From assembly GCA_027420455.1 (NCBI GenBank), contig DAIBJA010000002.1, positions 1 through 56,110 on the forward strand: a DNA stretch of 56,110 nt, read 5' to 3'. The position numbers and the translations under genes were made by a program. Each line of letters begins with the position of its first letter. Position 1 is the stretch's first letter. The notes under the pieces were generated by a model, which was not told where the DNA came from, did not search any database, and saw only the letters and a program-made list of their open reading frames with translations. Of the stretch, positions 23,840 through 32,696 are shown in pieces. This DNA is from Clostridia bacterium. GTDB lineage: Bacteria; Bacillota; Sulfobacillia; JAJZYS01; JAJYTV01.

Positions 23840-24694
23840 TTGCGCCGACCGATAGGCATCGCCGCGTTCGTCCTGGCCCTCGCCGTCCTGGCCCTCCTCG
23901 TGTTCGCCCTGCGCCAGGGCGTGACCATCCACCTGCCCCAGATCTCCACGTGGCGCCGCATTGCGCTCGGCGCATCCGGGCCGATCCATCATGGCTCGGG
24001 CAGCCACCAAGCGCAGGGCATCCAGGAAGTTGTCGTCCAGGTGCCAAGCGTCGGCGACGTCCAGGTGTCGACCTCGCCCGGTTCCCGGATCAGCTGGAAC
24101 TGGTCGGCCGCCGGCTCGACGAGCAGTGTCATGCAGGTTGGTGACGCGGGAGGCGTCCTGACGCTCACCTATACGCCGCAAGCGCCGCTCGAGCTCAACT
24201 TCAACTCGATGCCCGACGTCCTGCAGGTGCAGATGCCGCCTGGGCTGAATGCCGAGCTTACCGTCGCGACCGGCGGTGCGACGATCTCCGGGACGTACCG
24301 GGCGGTTTCCGCCGACGTCACCACGGGCGCGCTCTCCGTCCGCGACTTCGCGGGCCAGCTCACCGGCAACGTCGTGACCGGCCCCCTGAATGCGCAGGCG
24401 GTCACGGCCAAGGGGCCGCTCAAGCTGCGGGTCGGCACGGGTCCGCTCAACTTCTCGGGCGATCCCGGCCTCGAGTCCTCGTTCACGGTCGGCACGGGGC
24501 CGCTTTCCCTGCGGATCGCGCCACACGGCAGGCTCCAGGTACAGTCCGCCGCGCATCTCGGACCGATGAGCTCGGGCTTCTCCGGTCTCCCAAACGGCAC
24601 CAACGGCGTCTTCGACGGCACCATAGGACAAGGTCCTGCGGGCAGCCTGGCGGTGGACGACGGCACAGGCCCCGTCAGCATCATGCCGCAATAG
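23840..24694 (+). CDS. Membrane-anchored DUF4097-like putative adhesin
   Basis: 284-residue protein with a short cytosolic end, one N-terminal transmembrane helix (GIAAFVLALAVLALLVFALR) and an extracytoplasmic region of repeated short beta-strands (VATGGATISGTYRAVSADV, VTGPLNAQAVTAKGPLKLRV, VGTGPLNFSG, VGTGPLSL). This right-handed beta-helix-like pattern is typical of DUF4097 proteins, which often accompany ECF sigma factors; the sigma gene is divergent and only 137 bases away. The start is a TTG with AAAGGGAAGTG upstream. Function unknown. Confidence 0.7.
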   Translation: MRRPIGIAAFVLALAVLALLVFALRQGVTIHLPQISTWRRIALGASGPIHHGSGSHQAQGIQEVVVQVPSVGDVQVSTSPGSRISWNWSAAGSTSSVMQVGDAGGVLTLTYTPQAPLELNFNSMPDVLQVQMPPGLNAELTVATGGATISGTYRAVSADVTTGALSVRDFAGQLTGNVVTGPLNAQAVTAKGPLKLRVGTGPLNFSGDPGLESSFTVGTGPLSLRIAPHGRLQVQSAAHLGPMSSGFSGLPNGTNGVFDGTIGQGPAGSLAVDDGTGPVSIMPQ

Positions 24695-24710
24695 AAAGGG
24701 AGCAAAGCGC

Positions 24711-25316
24711 ATGAACGTCATTCCTGCAAACCTTACCGGCATCGCGTTCATCGGCGTGCTGATCCCTCTGGTGCTGTTCGTCGCCATCGCGGCGATCATC
24801 ATCGCCGTGCTCTACTTCCGCCACAAAGAGCGCATGGCCTACCTGACCGGCACGCGGGCGGCGGAGCCTCCCGCAGCGCCAGGCAACACCTATCCGTACC
24901 CGCCGCCCGTGCCGCCTCCCTACGCCTACCCGCCTCCCGCTCCGGCGCGTCCCCTGGCGACGTCGTTCAACCTGGTGGGCATCGGTCTCGGCATCACGCT
25001 CGGCCTCTTGCCGATCGGGTTCGGGCCCTGGCTGATCGTCGGGCTGATCCCGCTCTTCATCGGCCTCGTGCGGCTCGGCCTGCTGCAGTTCGATCCACCG
25101 AGCCCGGCCGTCCCGGCCCTTGAGCGCATGCACTGGCTGCGCCGCGGCCTCTGGACGGGAGGCATCGGCCTCGCGCTCGTGCTCGCCTTTCTCACCATCG
25201 GCGTCGGGCCGTGGCTTCTGCCCGGCACGATCACCCTCGGCTACGGCCTTGGCCAGCTGGCCGCCTACTACCTTGAACCGCACCTGCGCGGCAGGACGCC
25301 TCCGACAGGTCTTTAG
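24711..25316 (+). CDS. Polytopic membrane protein of unknown function
   Basis: 201 residues. One N-terminal transmembrane helix (FIGVLIPLVLFVAIAAIIIAV) is followed by a charged segment, a Pro/Tyr-rich linker (YPYPPPVPPPYAYPPP) and three or four more hydrophobic helices. The N-terminal part resembles DUF6249-type membrane proteins, but I am not sure. It follows the DUF4097-like gene by 16 bases and ends at a terminator, so the two form a bicistronic unit. Confidence 0.7.
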   Translation: MNVIPANLTGIAFIGVLIPLVLFVAIAAIIIAVLYFRHKERMAYLTGTRAAEPPAAPGNTYPYPPPVPPPYAYPPPAPARPLATSFNLVGIGLGITLGLLPIGFGPWLIVGLIPLFIGLVRLGLLQFDPPSPAVPALERMHWLRRGLWTGGIGLALVLAFLTIGVGPWLLPGTITLGYGLGQLAAYYLEPHLRGRTPPTGL

Positions 25317-25328
25317 GCTCCGGCAGCG

Positions 25329-25363
25329 AAGGCAGACTGCGGTGGGCAGTCTGCCTTTGTTCT
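25329..25363 (+). terminator. Rho-independent terminator
   Basis: AAGGCAGACTGC pairs with GCAGTCTGCCTT around GGTGG, followed by TGTTCT. It closes the two-gene membrane unit, just before the MFS gene. Confidence 0.8.
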
Positions 25364-25377
25364 GGTGATCAAACCTC

Positions 25378-26628
25378 ATGCCTGAGCGACCTCATGGGCA
25401 CGCCGACAGCGCACAGCTTCCCGTCTCCGGATGGCAGGCGCTGCGTCTGTGCCCGAAGCCCGTGGTCATCTTCCTCTATGGCACCTTCGCGTCGGATGTC
25501 GGTCAGGGCTTCTTCCGGCTCGTGCTGCCCTGGCTCGTGTACAACCTGAACAGCACGCCGGAGGCACTCGGCACGCTCGCGGCGATCCAGTTCCTGCCCG
25601 GGCTGCTGCTGCCTTGGCTCGGCGCCATCGTCGACCGCAGCGACGTCCGCCGCGTCATCGCCCTGGCGAGCCTCGTGCAGATCGCCTTCGTGACCGCCAC
25701 GCTGGTTCTGTTCGTCACCGGCCGTCTCAGCCTGTGGCTGATCTACGTCGCCGCCATGTTGGCGACGGGCCTGGGCATGCTCGCCTACAACGGACAGAAC
25801 GTCCTGCTGAGACGGGCGACGCCGGAGCGGGCGCGGGTCTCCGTGAACGCCCTCTCGGCCATCGTGTTCACCGTCGCCTGGTATGTCTCGCCAGGGCTCG
25901 CCGGCCCCACCATCAGCCGGCTCGGCATCGCCTGGGCCCTCGGCATCAACGCCTTCGCCTACGTATTCGTGCTCGTGCCGGCGCTGTTTCTGCCGCGCAC
26001 GCTGCCCGACGCCGCGGCGACGCAGGGCGTCGACGTGCTGCGCCCGGCGTGGGCTGCCCTGCGCAAGGCGCCCAGCGTCCTGCACATCACGCTGGTCTTC
26101 GCGTTCTGGAACTTTACGTGGGGCGGCGTCTACGCCCTCGAGGTCTTCTTCTTCCGCAGCACCCTGCACTGGAACGCAGCCGAGGTCGGTCTCGTCGGCA
26201 TGGCGGCCGGGCTCTTCCCGGTGGCGCTCGGCGTCGTCGGCCCGTTCCTGGCAGAGAGGCTGCGCATCGACCACCTCCTGATCGCGACGCTCGGCCTCTC
26301 AGGGCTCGGCATGGCGATCCTCGGCTTCGTGCGCAGCCCCTTGGCCGCCATCGTGGCCGTAGGGCTCCTGGATGGCGCCGTGGCACCTGTCTCGATCATC
26401 ATGGCCACGCTGTCGCAGCGACAGGTGGCGAGCGCGGTCTACGGCAGGGTCAGCGCGATGCAGTCGCTGGTCGTCAACCTTCCCCTTCCAGCGGGCGGGG
26501 CGCTTGCCGGCGTGCTTGCGCAAAGCTTCGGCATTCCCGCGACCTTCTCTGTGCTGGGCGTCGTCACGCTCCTTAGCGGCGGCGCGGTTCTGCGCTCGGG
26601 CCTAAGGCGACTGCGACTCGACTTGTGA
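25378..26628 (+). CDS. MFS transporter (exporter type)
   Basis: 416-residue major facilitator with about 12 transmembrane helices, resembling the EntS/MFS_3 drug and siderophore exporters. The loop-2/3 region carries WLGAIVDRSDVRRV, the equivalent of the GxxxDRxxRR motif. The substrate cannot be predicted. The ATG at 25378 lies right after the terminator of the preceding unit and has only a weak ribosome binding site, so the start is tentative and its promoter must overlap the terminator. It is convergent with the cupredoxin-like lipoprotein genes. Confidence 0.85.
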   Translation: MPERPHGHADSAQLPVSGWQALRLCPKPVVIFLYGTFASDVGQGFFRLVLPWLVYNLNSTPEALGTLAAIQFLPGLLLPWLGAIVDRSDVRRVIALASLVQIAFVTATLVLFVTGRLSLWLIYVAAMLATGLGMLAYNGQNVLLRRATPERARVSVNALSAIVFTVAWYVSPGLAGPTISRLGIAWALGINAFAYVFVLVPALFLPRTLPDAAATQGVDVLRPAWAALRKAPSVLHITLVFAFWNFTWGGVYALEVFFFRSTLHWNAAEVGLVGMAAGLFPVALGVVGPFLAERLRIDHLLIATLGLSGLGMAILGFVRSPLAAIVAVGLLDGAVAPVSIIMATLSQRQVASAVYGRVSAMQSLVVNLPLPAGGALAGVLAQSFGIPATFSVLGVVTLLSGGAVLRSGLRRLRLDL

Positions 26629-26657
26629 CGCTGGCACTCAGGCGCGAACGAACGCAA

Positions 26658-26685
26658 ACGCGGGACGGCATCCGCCGTCCCGCGT
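26658..26685. terminator. Bidirectional hairpin between convergent genes
   Basis: ACGCGGGACGGC pairs perfectly with GCCGTCCCGCGT around ATCC. It lies between the ends of the MFS gene and the minus-strand lipoprotein gene at 26702. Confidence 0.7.
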
Positions 26686-26701
26686 CCATGTCTAGTGGTC
26701 G

Positions 26702-27349
26702 TTACTGGATCTGCAGGGTTCCCATCATCCAGCCTGGTGTGATCATCGGGCCGCCCCAACCGGCCGAGCCGGTGCCGCAGGGCTGGTAGCACTGCCAGCT
26801 GTAGGTGCCGGCCTTTGCAGGGGTCTTGAAGGTCACGACCGTCACCGACGGGACCACCGTGCTGCCCTGGTCGGTCGCCGCGGGAAGCGGGATGTTGAGG
26901 CCGAGGCCGGAGACCGTGAACGTGTGGGCGATGGCGCCGCTCGCCTTGAACGAGCTCTCCTGCGTGCCGTTCACGGTTTCCGTGTTGCCGACGGTGCCCG
27001 AGACCTTCGCGTAGGTGGCCGGGACCGTCCCGCCGCCATCGTCGTAGTTCTTGATCGTCAAGGTGACCGTGGCGTTCGCCGGCAGCGTGATGGTCGCCGG
27101 CATCGGGTTCTTGCCGTCCTCGGAGAAGAACGGCCAGTCGGGGTGCTGGGAGTTGCCGCCGTTAACGACTTCCCAGTTGTACGAAACGGTCTGCGGGGCC
27201 GGGGTCGACGTCGTGGTCGACGTCTTGGGCTTGCTGGCGGCCGAAGCGTTGCCAGCGGCCTGCTGCTGGCCGCAACCGGCGATCAGGATGCTTGCGACAC
27301 CGACGACCGCTGCGGCGACTGCGAGGCGACCACCCTTCAAGTGCATCAT
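26702..27349 (-). CDS. Cupredoxin-like lipoprotein, paralogue 1
   Basis: 215-residue predicted lipoprotein: a signal peptide ending in the lipobox LIAGC, a Ser/Thr/Pro linker, then a beta-sandwich domain. The C-terminus, with TFKTPAKAGTYSWQCYQPCG and GWGGPM, resembles the CuA loop of cytochrome oxidase subunit II (C-x3-C-G...M), but the histidine expected between the second Cys and the Met is absent. It is homologous to the protein at 27603. Start: one of two ATGs at 27349/27346, behind GGGGAG. A role in copper binding or electron transfer outside the membrane is an inference. Confidence 0.72.
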   Translation of the reverse strand: MMHLKGGRLAVAAAVVGVASILIAGCGQQQAAGNASAASKPKTSTTTSTPAPQTVSYNWEVVNGGNSQHPDWPFFSEDGKNPMPATITLPANATVTLTIKNYDDGGGTVPATYAKVSGTVGNTETVNGTQESSFKASGAIAHTFTVSGLGLNIPLPAATDQGSTVVPSVTVVTFKTPAKAGTYSWQCYQPCGTGSAGWGGPMITPGWMMGTLQIQ

Positions 27350-27560
27350 ATCGGATCTGCTCCCCTCACAAGATATCCTCGACGTGCCCATTGTCGCAGG
27401 CGGCGCAACTTTGCTAGAGGGGCAAAGGCACCGAAACTGCATAGTCCGCCCGGCGGCCTAGACCTGACCCACTTTGTCATGTTTACGTCCCTTTGGCCCC
27501 TGTCCGGACGGCCGTTCGGCATCCTCGCCCTGGTTCTGTCGCCGCGTCCGCCAAACGAAC

Positions 27561-27588
27561 GGCCCGACCGGCTTTTGCCGATCGGGCC
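27561..27588 (-). terminator. Terminator after lipoprotein paralogue 2
   Basis: GGCCCGA-CGGC / GCCG-TCGGGCC stem with one mismatch and a TTTT loop, 14 bases after the stop at 27603. On the minus strand it is followed by the T-rich GTTCGTTT. Confidence 0.7.
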
Positions 27589-27602
27589 AGTGAGCGCGAC
27601 GC

Positions 27603-28187
27603 TCAGTTGTTCGAGAACGTCACCTTGCCGGTCATGTAGCCGTCGGTCGCCATCGCGCCTTCCCAGCCGTCGCTGCCGCTGCCGCAGGGCGCGTAGCACT
27701 GCCAGGTGTCGACGCCGCTCTTCGGCGTGTGGAACGTGAACGTCACGACGGTCGGCTGCTGCGCCGACTTGGCGACCGGAATCGGCACGTTGAGGTTGAG
27801 CGCGGAGATCGTGAAGGTGTGCGCCACCTGCGCGACCGCCACCTGCGTCTCGCTCTGGCCGTCGATCGTCGCGTCGCCGCCGGTGGTACCGGTGATCTTG
27901 CCGTACTGGGCCGGTACGGCGGCCGCGCCGTCGTCGAAGCTCGTGATCGTCATCGTCACGTCCGCGTTGGCGGGCAGCGTGAAGTCCGCGGGCATGAACT
28001 CAGGCCAGCCCGGCTTGCCGGTCATGCCACCAGTCAAAACGGTCTCGTAGAAATGGTACTTAACCGGAGGGGCCGCATGGGCGGTACCAGCGGCCGTCTG
28101 CTGGCCGCAACCCGAAGCGAGAGCCGCGAGCGAAAGAACGCCGACCGCCGTCAAGGCCATCTTCCCGATCCGAGGCATGTTACGCAT
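27603..28187 (-). CDS. Cupredoxin-like lipoprotein, paralogue 2
   Basis: 194-residue predicted lipoprotein with lipobox ALASGC. It is homologous to paralogue 1 from the first beta-strands (LPANADVTMTITSFDDG) to the end. The same loop is conserved: TWQCYAPCGSGSDGWEGAM, two cysteines four apart and a distal Met but no histidine between. The ATG at 28187 has GGGGAGTGG upstream. The two genes are separated by a terminator and about 250 bases, so each is probably transcribed alone. Ligands and partner are unknown. Confidence 0.72.
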   Translation of the reverse strand: MRNMPRIGKMALTAVGVLSLAALASGCGQQTAAGTAHAAPPVKYHFYETVLTGGMTGKPGWPEFMPADFTLPANADVTMTITSFDDGAAAVPAQYGKITGTTGGDATIDGQSETQVAVAQVAHTFTISALNLNVPIPVAKSAQQPTVVTFTFHTPKSGVDTWQCYAPCGSGSDGWEGAMATDGYMTGKVTFSNN

Positions 28188-28209
28188 GAGTCCACTCCCC
28201 GTAAAAGGC

Positions 28210-28244
28210 GTTTGCCGACAGGACCAGTTTGCATCGCGGCAAAC
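28210..28244 (-). terminator. Terminator after the acyl-CoA synthetase operon
   Basis: GTTTGCCG (28210) pairs with CGGCAAAC (28237). On the minus strand the stem is followed by GCCTTTT. It lies between the synthetase stop at 28344 and lipoprotein paralogue 2. Confidence 0.55.
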
Positions 28245-28343
28245 GACCTACATATCGGCGAGTGGTCCTACTGCTGCGCAGGCGGACGGCGCATTATCTC
28301 GGGTCCCTTTTGCCCACGCCGACGGACATTTGGTCTGCTACTT

Positions 28344-30329
28344 TCAGACGCCTTCCTGGTTGCCGTGGCTGCCCGCGGCTTCCAGCGCCGCCAATGCCGC
28401 AGGATTTTCGAGCGCGCTCTGGTCGCCCAGCGGCTGGCCAAGATACGCCTGCCGCGCCAGCCGGCGCAGAATCTTGCCGTTGCGCGTGTGCGGCAGCTCC
28501 TCCACGAACACGATCGTGCTCGGCCTCAGCGACTTCCCGAGCACTTGGGCCACCTGCGCCTTGAGCGCATCCATCAGCGTCTGCCCGGGTGTCGCGCCCT
28601 CACGCAGGACACAGAAGCACGCGATCGTCTCGCCCTTGACCGGATCGGGCAACCCGACGGCCGCGGCCTCCTTGACGTCCGGATGGCCGACGAGGGCCGA
28701 CTCCACCTCCGCGGGGCCGACCCGCTTGCCCGCGACCTTGATCGTGTCGTCCGATCGCCCAAGGATGTACCAGAAGCCGTCGTCGTCGACGTAGGCCCAG
28801 TCGCCGTGGTACCAGACGCCGGGAATCCTGCCGTAGTACGTCTCGAGGTAGCGCTGGTCGTCGTGCCAGAAGCCGCGTGTCATGCCCGGCCAGACCGACC
28901 GCAGCACCAGCTCGCCGACCTCGCCGCGCACGCTCTGGCCCTCCTGGTCGACCACGTCGGCCGAGATGCCCGGGATCGGGCCACGGAACGAGCATGGCTT
29001 GATCGGCTCCGTGGGGAAGCAGCCGACGATGCCGCCGGAGATCTCCGTTCCGCCCGAATAGTTGATGATAGGCAGCCGGCCGCCGCCGACCACCTCGAAA
29101 AACCAGCGCCAGGGATCGGGGTTCCAGGGTTCTCCCGACGATCCGAGCACCCTGAGCTCCGGCATCGGCCAGCGCCGCACCGGCTCCTCGCCGTGCGGCA
29201 TGAGGCTGCGCACCGCTGTCGGCGAGATCCCGAAATGGCTGACGCCATGTCGAGCGATGATCTGCCACAGCCGATCCGGCCCCGGATAGTCCGGCGTGCC
29301 TTCGTAGAGCATGACGCCCGCGCCAAGGAGCGGGGCGCCATAGATCGCCCACGGACCCATCATCCAGCCCATGTCCGTGTACCAGAACAGCAGGTCGCCG
29401 GGACGCACGTCGAAGGCGTGGGCGAGATCCTGCGCAGCCTTGACGGGGAAGCCGCAGTGCGCGTGGACGGCACCCTTCGGCCGACCGGTCGTGCCGGAGG
29501 TATAGATGATCATCAGAGTGGTCTCGGGATCGAGGAGCGGCGTCGGCATGCCGCCCTGGCCGCTCTGCCGCAGGTCCGCCCAGTCGATGTCGCGGCCCTC
29601 CTGCCAGGGCACCTCGCGACCGAGCCGGCGCACCACCGCGACGTGCTCCACACTCGGTGCGAGCCGCGCGGCCTCGTCGGCCGTCTCCTTCATCGCGATC
29701 GGCTTGCCGCGGCGCCAGAACCCGTCGGCCGTCACCAGCAGCTTCGCGCCGGCATCCCTGAGGCGCGTCGCGACCGCCTCGGCGCCGTAGCCGGAGAACG
29801 TGGGCACCAGGATGGCCCCGATCTTGGCGGCGGCGTAGGCGATGATCATGGTCTCGGGCAGCATCGGCAGGTAGACGCCGAGCGCGTCGCCCTGGGCGAT
29901 GCCTATCCTGCGCAGCCCGGCGGCGACCTCGTCGACCTCGGTCTTGAGCTCCCTGAAGCTCAGGCGGCGGGACGCGCCATCCTCGCCCTCCCAGGCGAGG
30001 GCCGTCGCTGAGCCGAGCTCGCCCTCGGCATGCACGTCGATGCCGGCGTGCGCCACGTTGAAGTGACCGCCCCGAAACCAGAGCGGGAACTCGCGGCCGC
30101 GCGACAGGTCGAGCACCTCGGTGTACGGCGTCTGGAACGCGATGCCGAGACTGCGCACGCTCGCGTCCCAGAACCACTCGGGGTCCTGCGCGGCGCGCCG
30201 GGAGAGCTCCGCCACGTCGGAAAGCCCCTCGGCGGCGAGGAAGCGGCCCAGCACCGACTCCCGGATCTGCGCTTCGTCCGGTCTCCAGGCGATCTCCAGG
30301 TGGGCGAACGACTGTGCGTCATCTCTCAT
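28344..30329 (-). CDS. AMP-forming acyl-CoA synthetase (acetyl-/acetoacetyl-CoA synthetase type)
   Basis: 661-residue adenylate-forming enzyme that activates a carboxylic acid to its CoA thioester. The P-loop YTSGTTGRPKG is near residues 273-283, followed by an INYSGGTEISGG A5-type motif, GDWAYVDDDGFWYILGR, and the catalytic lysine in the C-terminal NGKILRR near residue 617. The N-terminal ACAS-type extension points to the short-chain acyl-CoA synthetases; acetate, propionate or acetoacetate is plausible, but the substrate is not decided. The ATG at 30329 overlaps the end of the MazG-like gene by 11 bases. Confidence 0.9.
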   Translation of the reverse strand: MRDDAQSFAHLEIAWRPDEAQIRESVLGRFLAAEGLSDVAELSRRAAQDPEWFWDASVRSLGIAFQTPYTEVLDLSRGREFPLWFRGGHFNVAHAGIDVHAEGELGSATALAWEGEDGASRRLSFRELKTEVDEVAAGLRRIGIAQGDALGVYLPMLPETMIIAYAAAKIGAILVPTFSGYGAEAVATRLRDAGAKLLVTADGFWRRGKPIAMKETADEAARLAPSVEHVAVVRRLGREVPWQEGRDIDWADLRQSGQGGMPTPLLDPETTLMIIYTSGTTGRPKGAVHAHCGFPVKAAQDLAHAFDVRPGDLLFWYTDMGWMMGPWAIYGAPLLGAGVMLYEGTPDYPGPDRLWQIIARHGVSHFGISPTAVRSLMPHGEEPVRRWPMPELRVLGSSGEPWNPDPWRWFFEVVGGGRLPIINYSGGTEISGGIVGCFPTEPIKPCSFRGPIPGISADVVDQEGQSVRGEVGELVLRSVWPGMTRGFWHDDQRYLETYYGRIPGVWYHGDWAYVDDDGFWYILGRSDDTIKVAGKRVGPAEVESALVGHPDVKEAAAVGLPDPVKGETIACFCVLREGATPGQTLMDALKAQVAQVLGKSLRPSTIVFVEELPHTRNGKILRRLARQAYLGQPLGDQSALENPAALAALEAAGSHGNQEGV

Positions 30330-30639
30330 GCTCCATACCCCCATCCTCCACGCGCTCGCCGCGCAGTTCCTGCTTGCGCAGGACTTCCCGCGCAGCGTCA
30401 TCGAGACTGGTGCCGAGCTGGTGCGCCAGCAGCGCGAGCACGAAGAGCGCATCGCCCAGTTCGCCTGCGGCAGGTTCCGCGTCGGATGGGAGGCGCTTGC
30501 GCCCAGCTTGCGCGTTGACGTGCCGCGCGATCTCACCCACCTCTTCCGTCAGCCGGACGAGATTCTCCTGCACGGACCACAGTCCACCGTGACCCTCGGC
30601 CCAGTCAACCGCCCAAAGGCCGAACTCTCCGACCTCCAC
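30319..30639 (-). CDS. MazG-like nucleotide pyrophosphohydrolase
   Basis: 106-residue all-alpha NTP-PPase domain. The metal-binding pattern EEVGE (in LVRLTEEVGEIARHV) and ELGDAL (in AAGELGDALFVLALLAHQLG) is the MazG/dUTPase-like EExxE...ExxD signature. Such enzymes hydrolyse non-canonical or excess NTPs. The GTG at 30639 is four bases after the mutY stop and has GGGGTGGTGA upstream. The pairing of MutY with a nucleotide-pool cleaning enzyme is functionally coherent. The gene overlaps the synthetase. Confidence 0.83.
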   Translation of the reverse strand: MEVGEFGLWAVDWAEGHGGLWSVQENLVRLTEEVGEIARHVNAQAGRKRLPSDAEPAAGELGDALFVLALLAHQLGTSLDDAAREVLRKQELRGERVEDGGMEHER

Positions 30640-30643
30640 CGTT

Positions 30644-31693
30644 TCACCACCCCTTCGAGAGGACTGCGCGAAAGGCGCTGGGCAACGCGACCTCGGCGAG
30701 CGCCTGCCGATCGAGCCAGCGTGCCGGCGCCGAAGGCGGCACGCTCTCGGCCTCGATGCGCCGCACCTCACCGATCCAGGCCTGATGCGTGAAGACGTGC
30801 GACATCGGCCAGCGCTCGCCCGTATCCCTCGCCTCCCGCACGCCCCAGGTCGCCAGCAGGCGGGCGATCTCCCCCTCGCCGGGCTGCTCCGGCGCCAAGA
30901 GGTGCGGCGGCTCCCAGAGGCCGGCAAGCAGCCCCTGGGATGGCCTGGGCCGCCAAAGCAGGCCAAGCTCGGACTCCACCCTGAGCGCGACGATGCGCAG
31001 CTCCCTGCGCGCGCCCTTGACTGCGGGGCGTCCGAACACCTCCGGCTCGCCGCTCTCCCTTGCCGCACACCAGCGAGCGATGGGGCAGACCTCGCAGCGC
31101 GGCGCGCGCGCCGTGCAAACCAGCGCGCCAAGGTCCATCAGCGCGTCGCTGAGGTCGGCCGGCGGCCCCGCCTTCAGCACCTCGGACAGCAGGCCGTGGG
31201 CAGCCCTTTGCGCCTTGGCCCGGGCAGGGTCGCCGCGTTCACCCATGACCCGAAGGGCGACGCGGCGCAGGTTCGCGTCGAGCGCCGGGTCCGGCAGGGA
31301 ATAGGCGAAAGTGCGCACGGCGCTTGCGCTGTAGGGGCCGATGCCGGGCAGCCGCAAAAGTTCCTCCCGCTCGACCGGCAGTCCATCGCGGGGGGCCACG
31401 ACTCGAGCCGTGCGCCACAGGGCCTGCGCGCGGCGATAGTAGCCGAGTCCTTCCCAGGCCCGCAGCACGTCGTCGAGCGTCGCCCGGGCGAGCGCGGCAA
31501 AGTCCGGATAGCGGTCGACGAAGGCCTCGAAGCGCCCCGCCACCACGTCAGCTCGCGTCTGCTGCAGCATCAGCTCGGACACGAGGACCCGGTAGGGCGT
31601 GCGAGGCGGACGGCGCCATGGCAGATCGCGGCCCTCGCGCGAAAACCACTCGAGAAGTTCCTCTGCGATGCTCCGCCTGTCCGCGGTCGCCAC
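30644..31693 (-). CDS. mutY: A/G-specific adenine glycosylase
   Basis: Removes adenine mispaired with 8-oxoguanine. About 349 residues: the catalytic Glu in SELMLQQT (near residue 38), the helix-hairpin-helix LRLPGIGPYSASAV, the catalytic Asp in PALDANLRRV, and a 4Fe-4S cluster motif C-x6-C-x2-C-x5-C (CTARAPRCEVCPIARWC). A C-terminal NUDIX-like domain recognises 8-oxoG (LLAGLWEPPHLL). The frame is open for another 138 codons upstream without protein character. The GTG at 31693 is the best available start but lacks a well-spaced ribosome binding site. Confidence 0.93.
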   Translation of the reverse strand: MATADRRSIAEELLEWFSREGRDLPWRRPPRTPYRVLVSELMLQQTRADVVAGRFEAFVDRYPDFAALARATLDDVLRAWEGLGYYRRAQALWRTARVVAPRDGLPVEREELLRLPGIGPYSASAVRTFAYSLPDPALDANLRRVALRVMGERGDPARAKAQRAAHGLLSEVLKAGPPADLSDALMDLGALVCTARAPRCEVCPIARWCAARESGEPEVFGRPAVKGARRELRIVALRVESELGLLWRPRPSQGLLAGLWEPPHLLAPEQPGEGEIARLLATWGVREARDTGERWPMSHVFTHQAWIGEVRRIEAESVPPSAPARWLDRQALAEVALPSAFRAVLSKGW

Positions 31694-32209
31694 CTCCCCC
31701 GGATGGTCTTCGAGTTCGCGTCCTGCGGCGCAATCCCTCGCGGCGCAAGCGCAAGGGAAGACCCGCGCGGCCGAGTCGCTCCCGCCGCCAGGGGCGGGAC
31801 GAGGCATCCGAGGGGGCACGCATCCGTCCCGCCATCGCGTCAACCGGAGGCCGTGCGCAGCCCTGAGGCCGTCCAAAACAGTAGACCGGCCGTGTCTTGT
31901 TCGATCGAGGAGACGCTGGCGGCATGCCCGATCGCCACAATGTTCCGCGCCAAGCCGCGCCTTTCGCTTCCACGCGCGCAAGTGGACACGTCTATCCATC
32001 CACACGCGGCCGCGAAGGTGCCTAGGGCGGGAGGGACGATCGCGCATAGGACGGCTTGCATAGCCGCCTGACGGGGATTTACGATGAGCCCATCGTTGTG
32101 GTCGCATCCCATGTCTCGAGGGTGCCCACTACAGATCAGGGCGCCGCTCTCCGCATGGTGCTACAGGGCGACGCTGCGCAAAGCGCCCCGCGTGGGCGAA
32201 AGCCGAAGA
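31694..32209. other. Spacer without recognised genes
   Basis: About 515 bases between mutY and the next minus-strand gene. Open frames exist, but none shows a protein-like composition or a ribosome binding site. No tRNA, repeat or clear terminator is seen. It may hold the mutY promoter. Confidence 0.45.
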
Positions 32210-32614
32210 CTAGGCGTTGGCGGCCGTCTGGAGGTCATGCTGAAGCTGGTCGCGCAAGCTGCGCCAGATGCTTGCCTGCATCATCGGCCAGAGCTTGCCG
32301 CCGTGCAGGCGGCTCGCCACCTTGAAGCAGTCGTCGAGCAGGTTCAAAAGTGCCTGCGCCTCGCGGCGGGACGTGCTCACACCACGTGGCTCCAGCACCT
32401 CGTGCCAGAGATGCAGTGCGGCGCGGTCATAGCGGTTGGACGGCACCGCATGCAGCGCCGGTGCCGGGTTCTCCACGCTAGCGTCGGCCCAGGCGAACTC
32501 TCCCACCCTGCTCAGCAGGGATTCGTCCAGCGAGCAGGCCAAGGTGTTGGCCAGGGCATTGCAGGCGAGCTCCCGCTCGTCCGGTCCTAGTTCGGGCAAT
32601 TGCAACGTGAACAT
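32210..32614 (-). CDS. Hypothetical protein
   Basis: 134-residue soluble, largely helical protein I do not recognise. It is probably real: GGGGGAGC precedes the ATG at 32614, the composition is balanced (LPELGPDERELACNALANTL at the N-terminus; a QALLNLLDDCFKVASRLHGG helix later), and no competing frame is better. It stands alone on the minus strand, divergent from the LytR-CpsA-Psr gene. No signal peptide, transmembrane helix or known motif is visible. Confidence 0.62.
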   Translation of the reverse strand: MFTLQLPELGPDERELACNALANTLACSLDESLLSRVGEFAWADASVENPAPALHAVPSNRYDRAALHLWHEVLEPRGVSTSRREAQALLNLLDDCFKVASRLHGGKLWPMMQASIWRSLRDQLQHDLQTAANA

Positions 32615-32696
32615 GGCGATAGCTCCCCCGGGAAACTGAGAGAAATTCTAAGCGTTCGCCGATGTGCCGTCGAGCCTGGACGCAGGAGGTAAAGGT

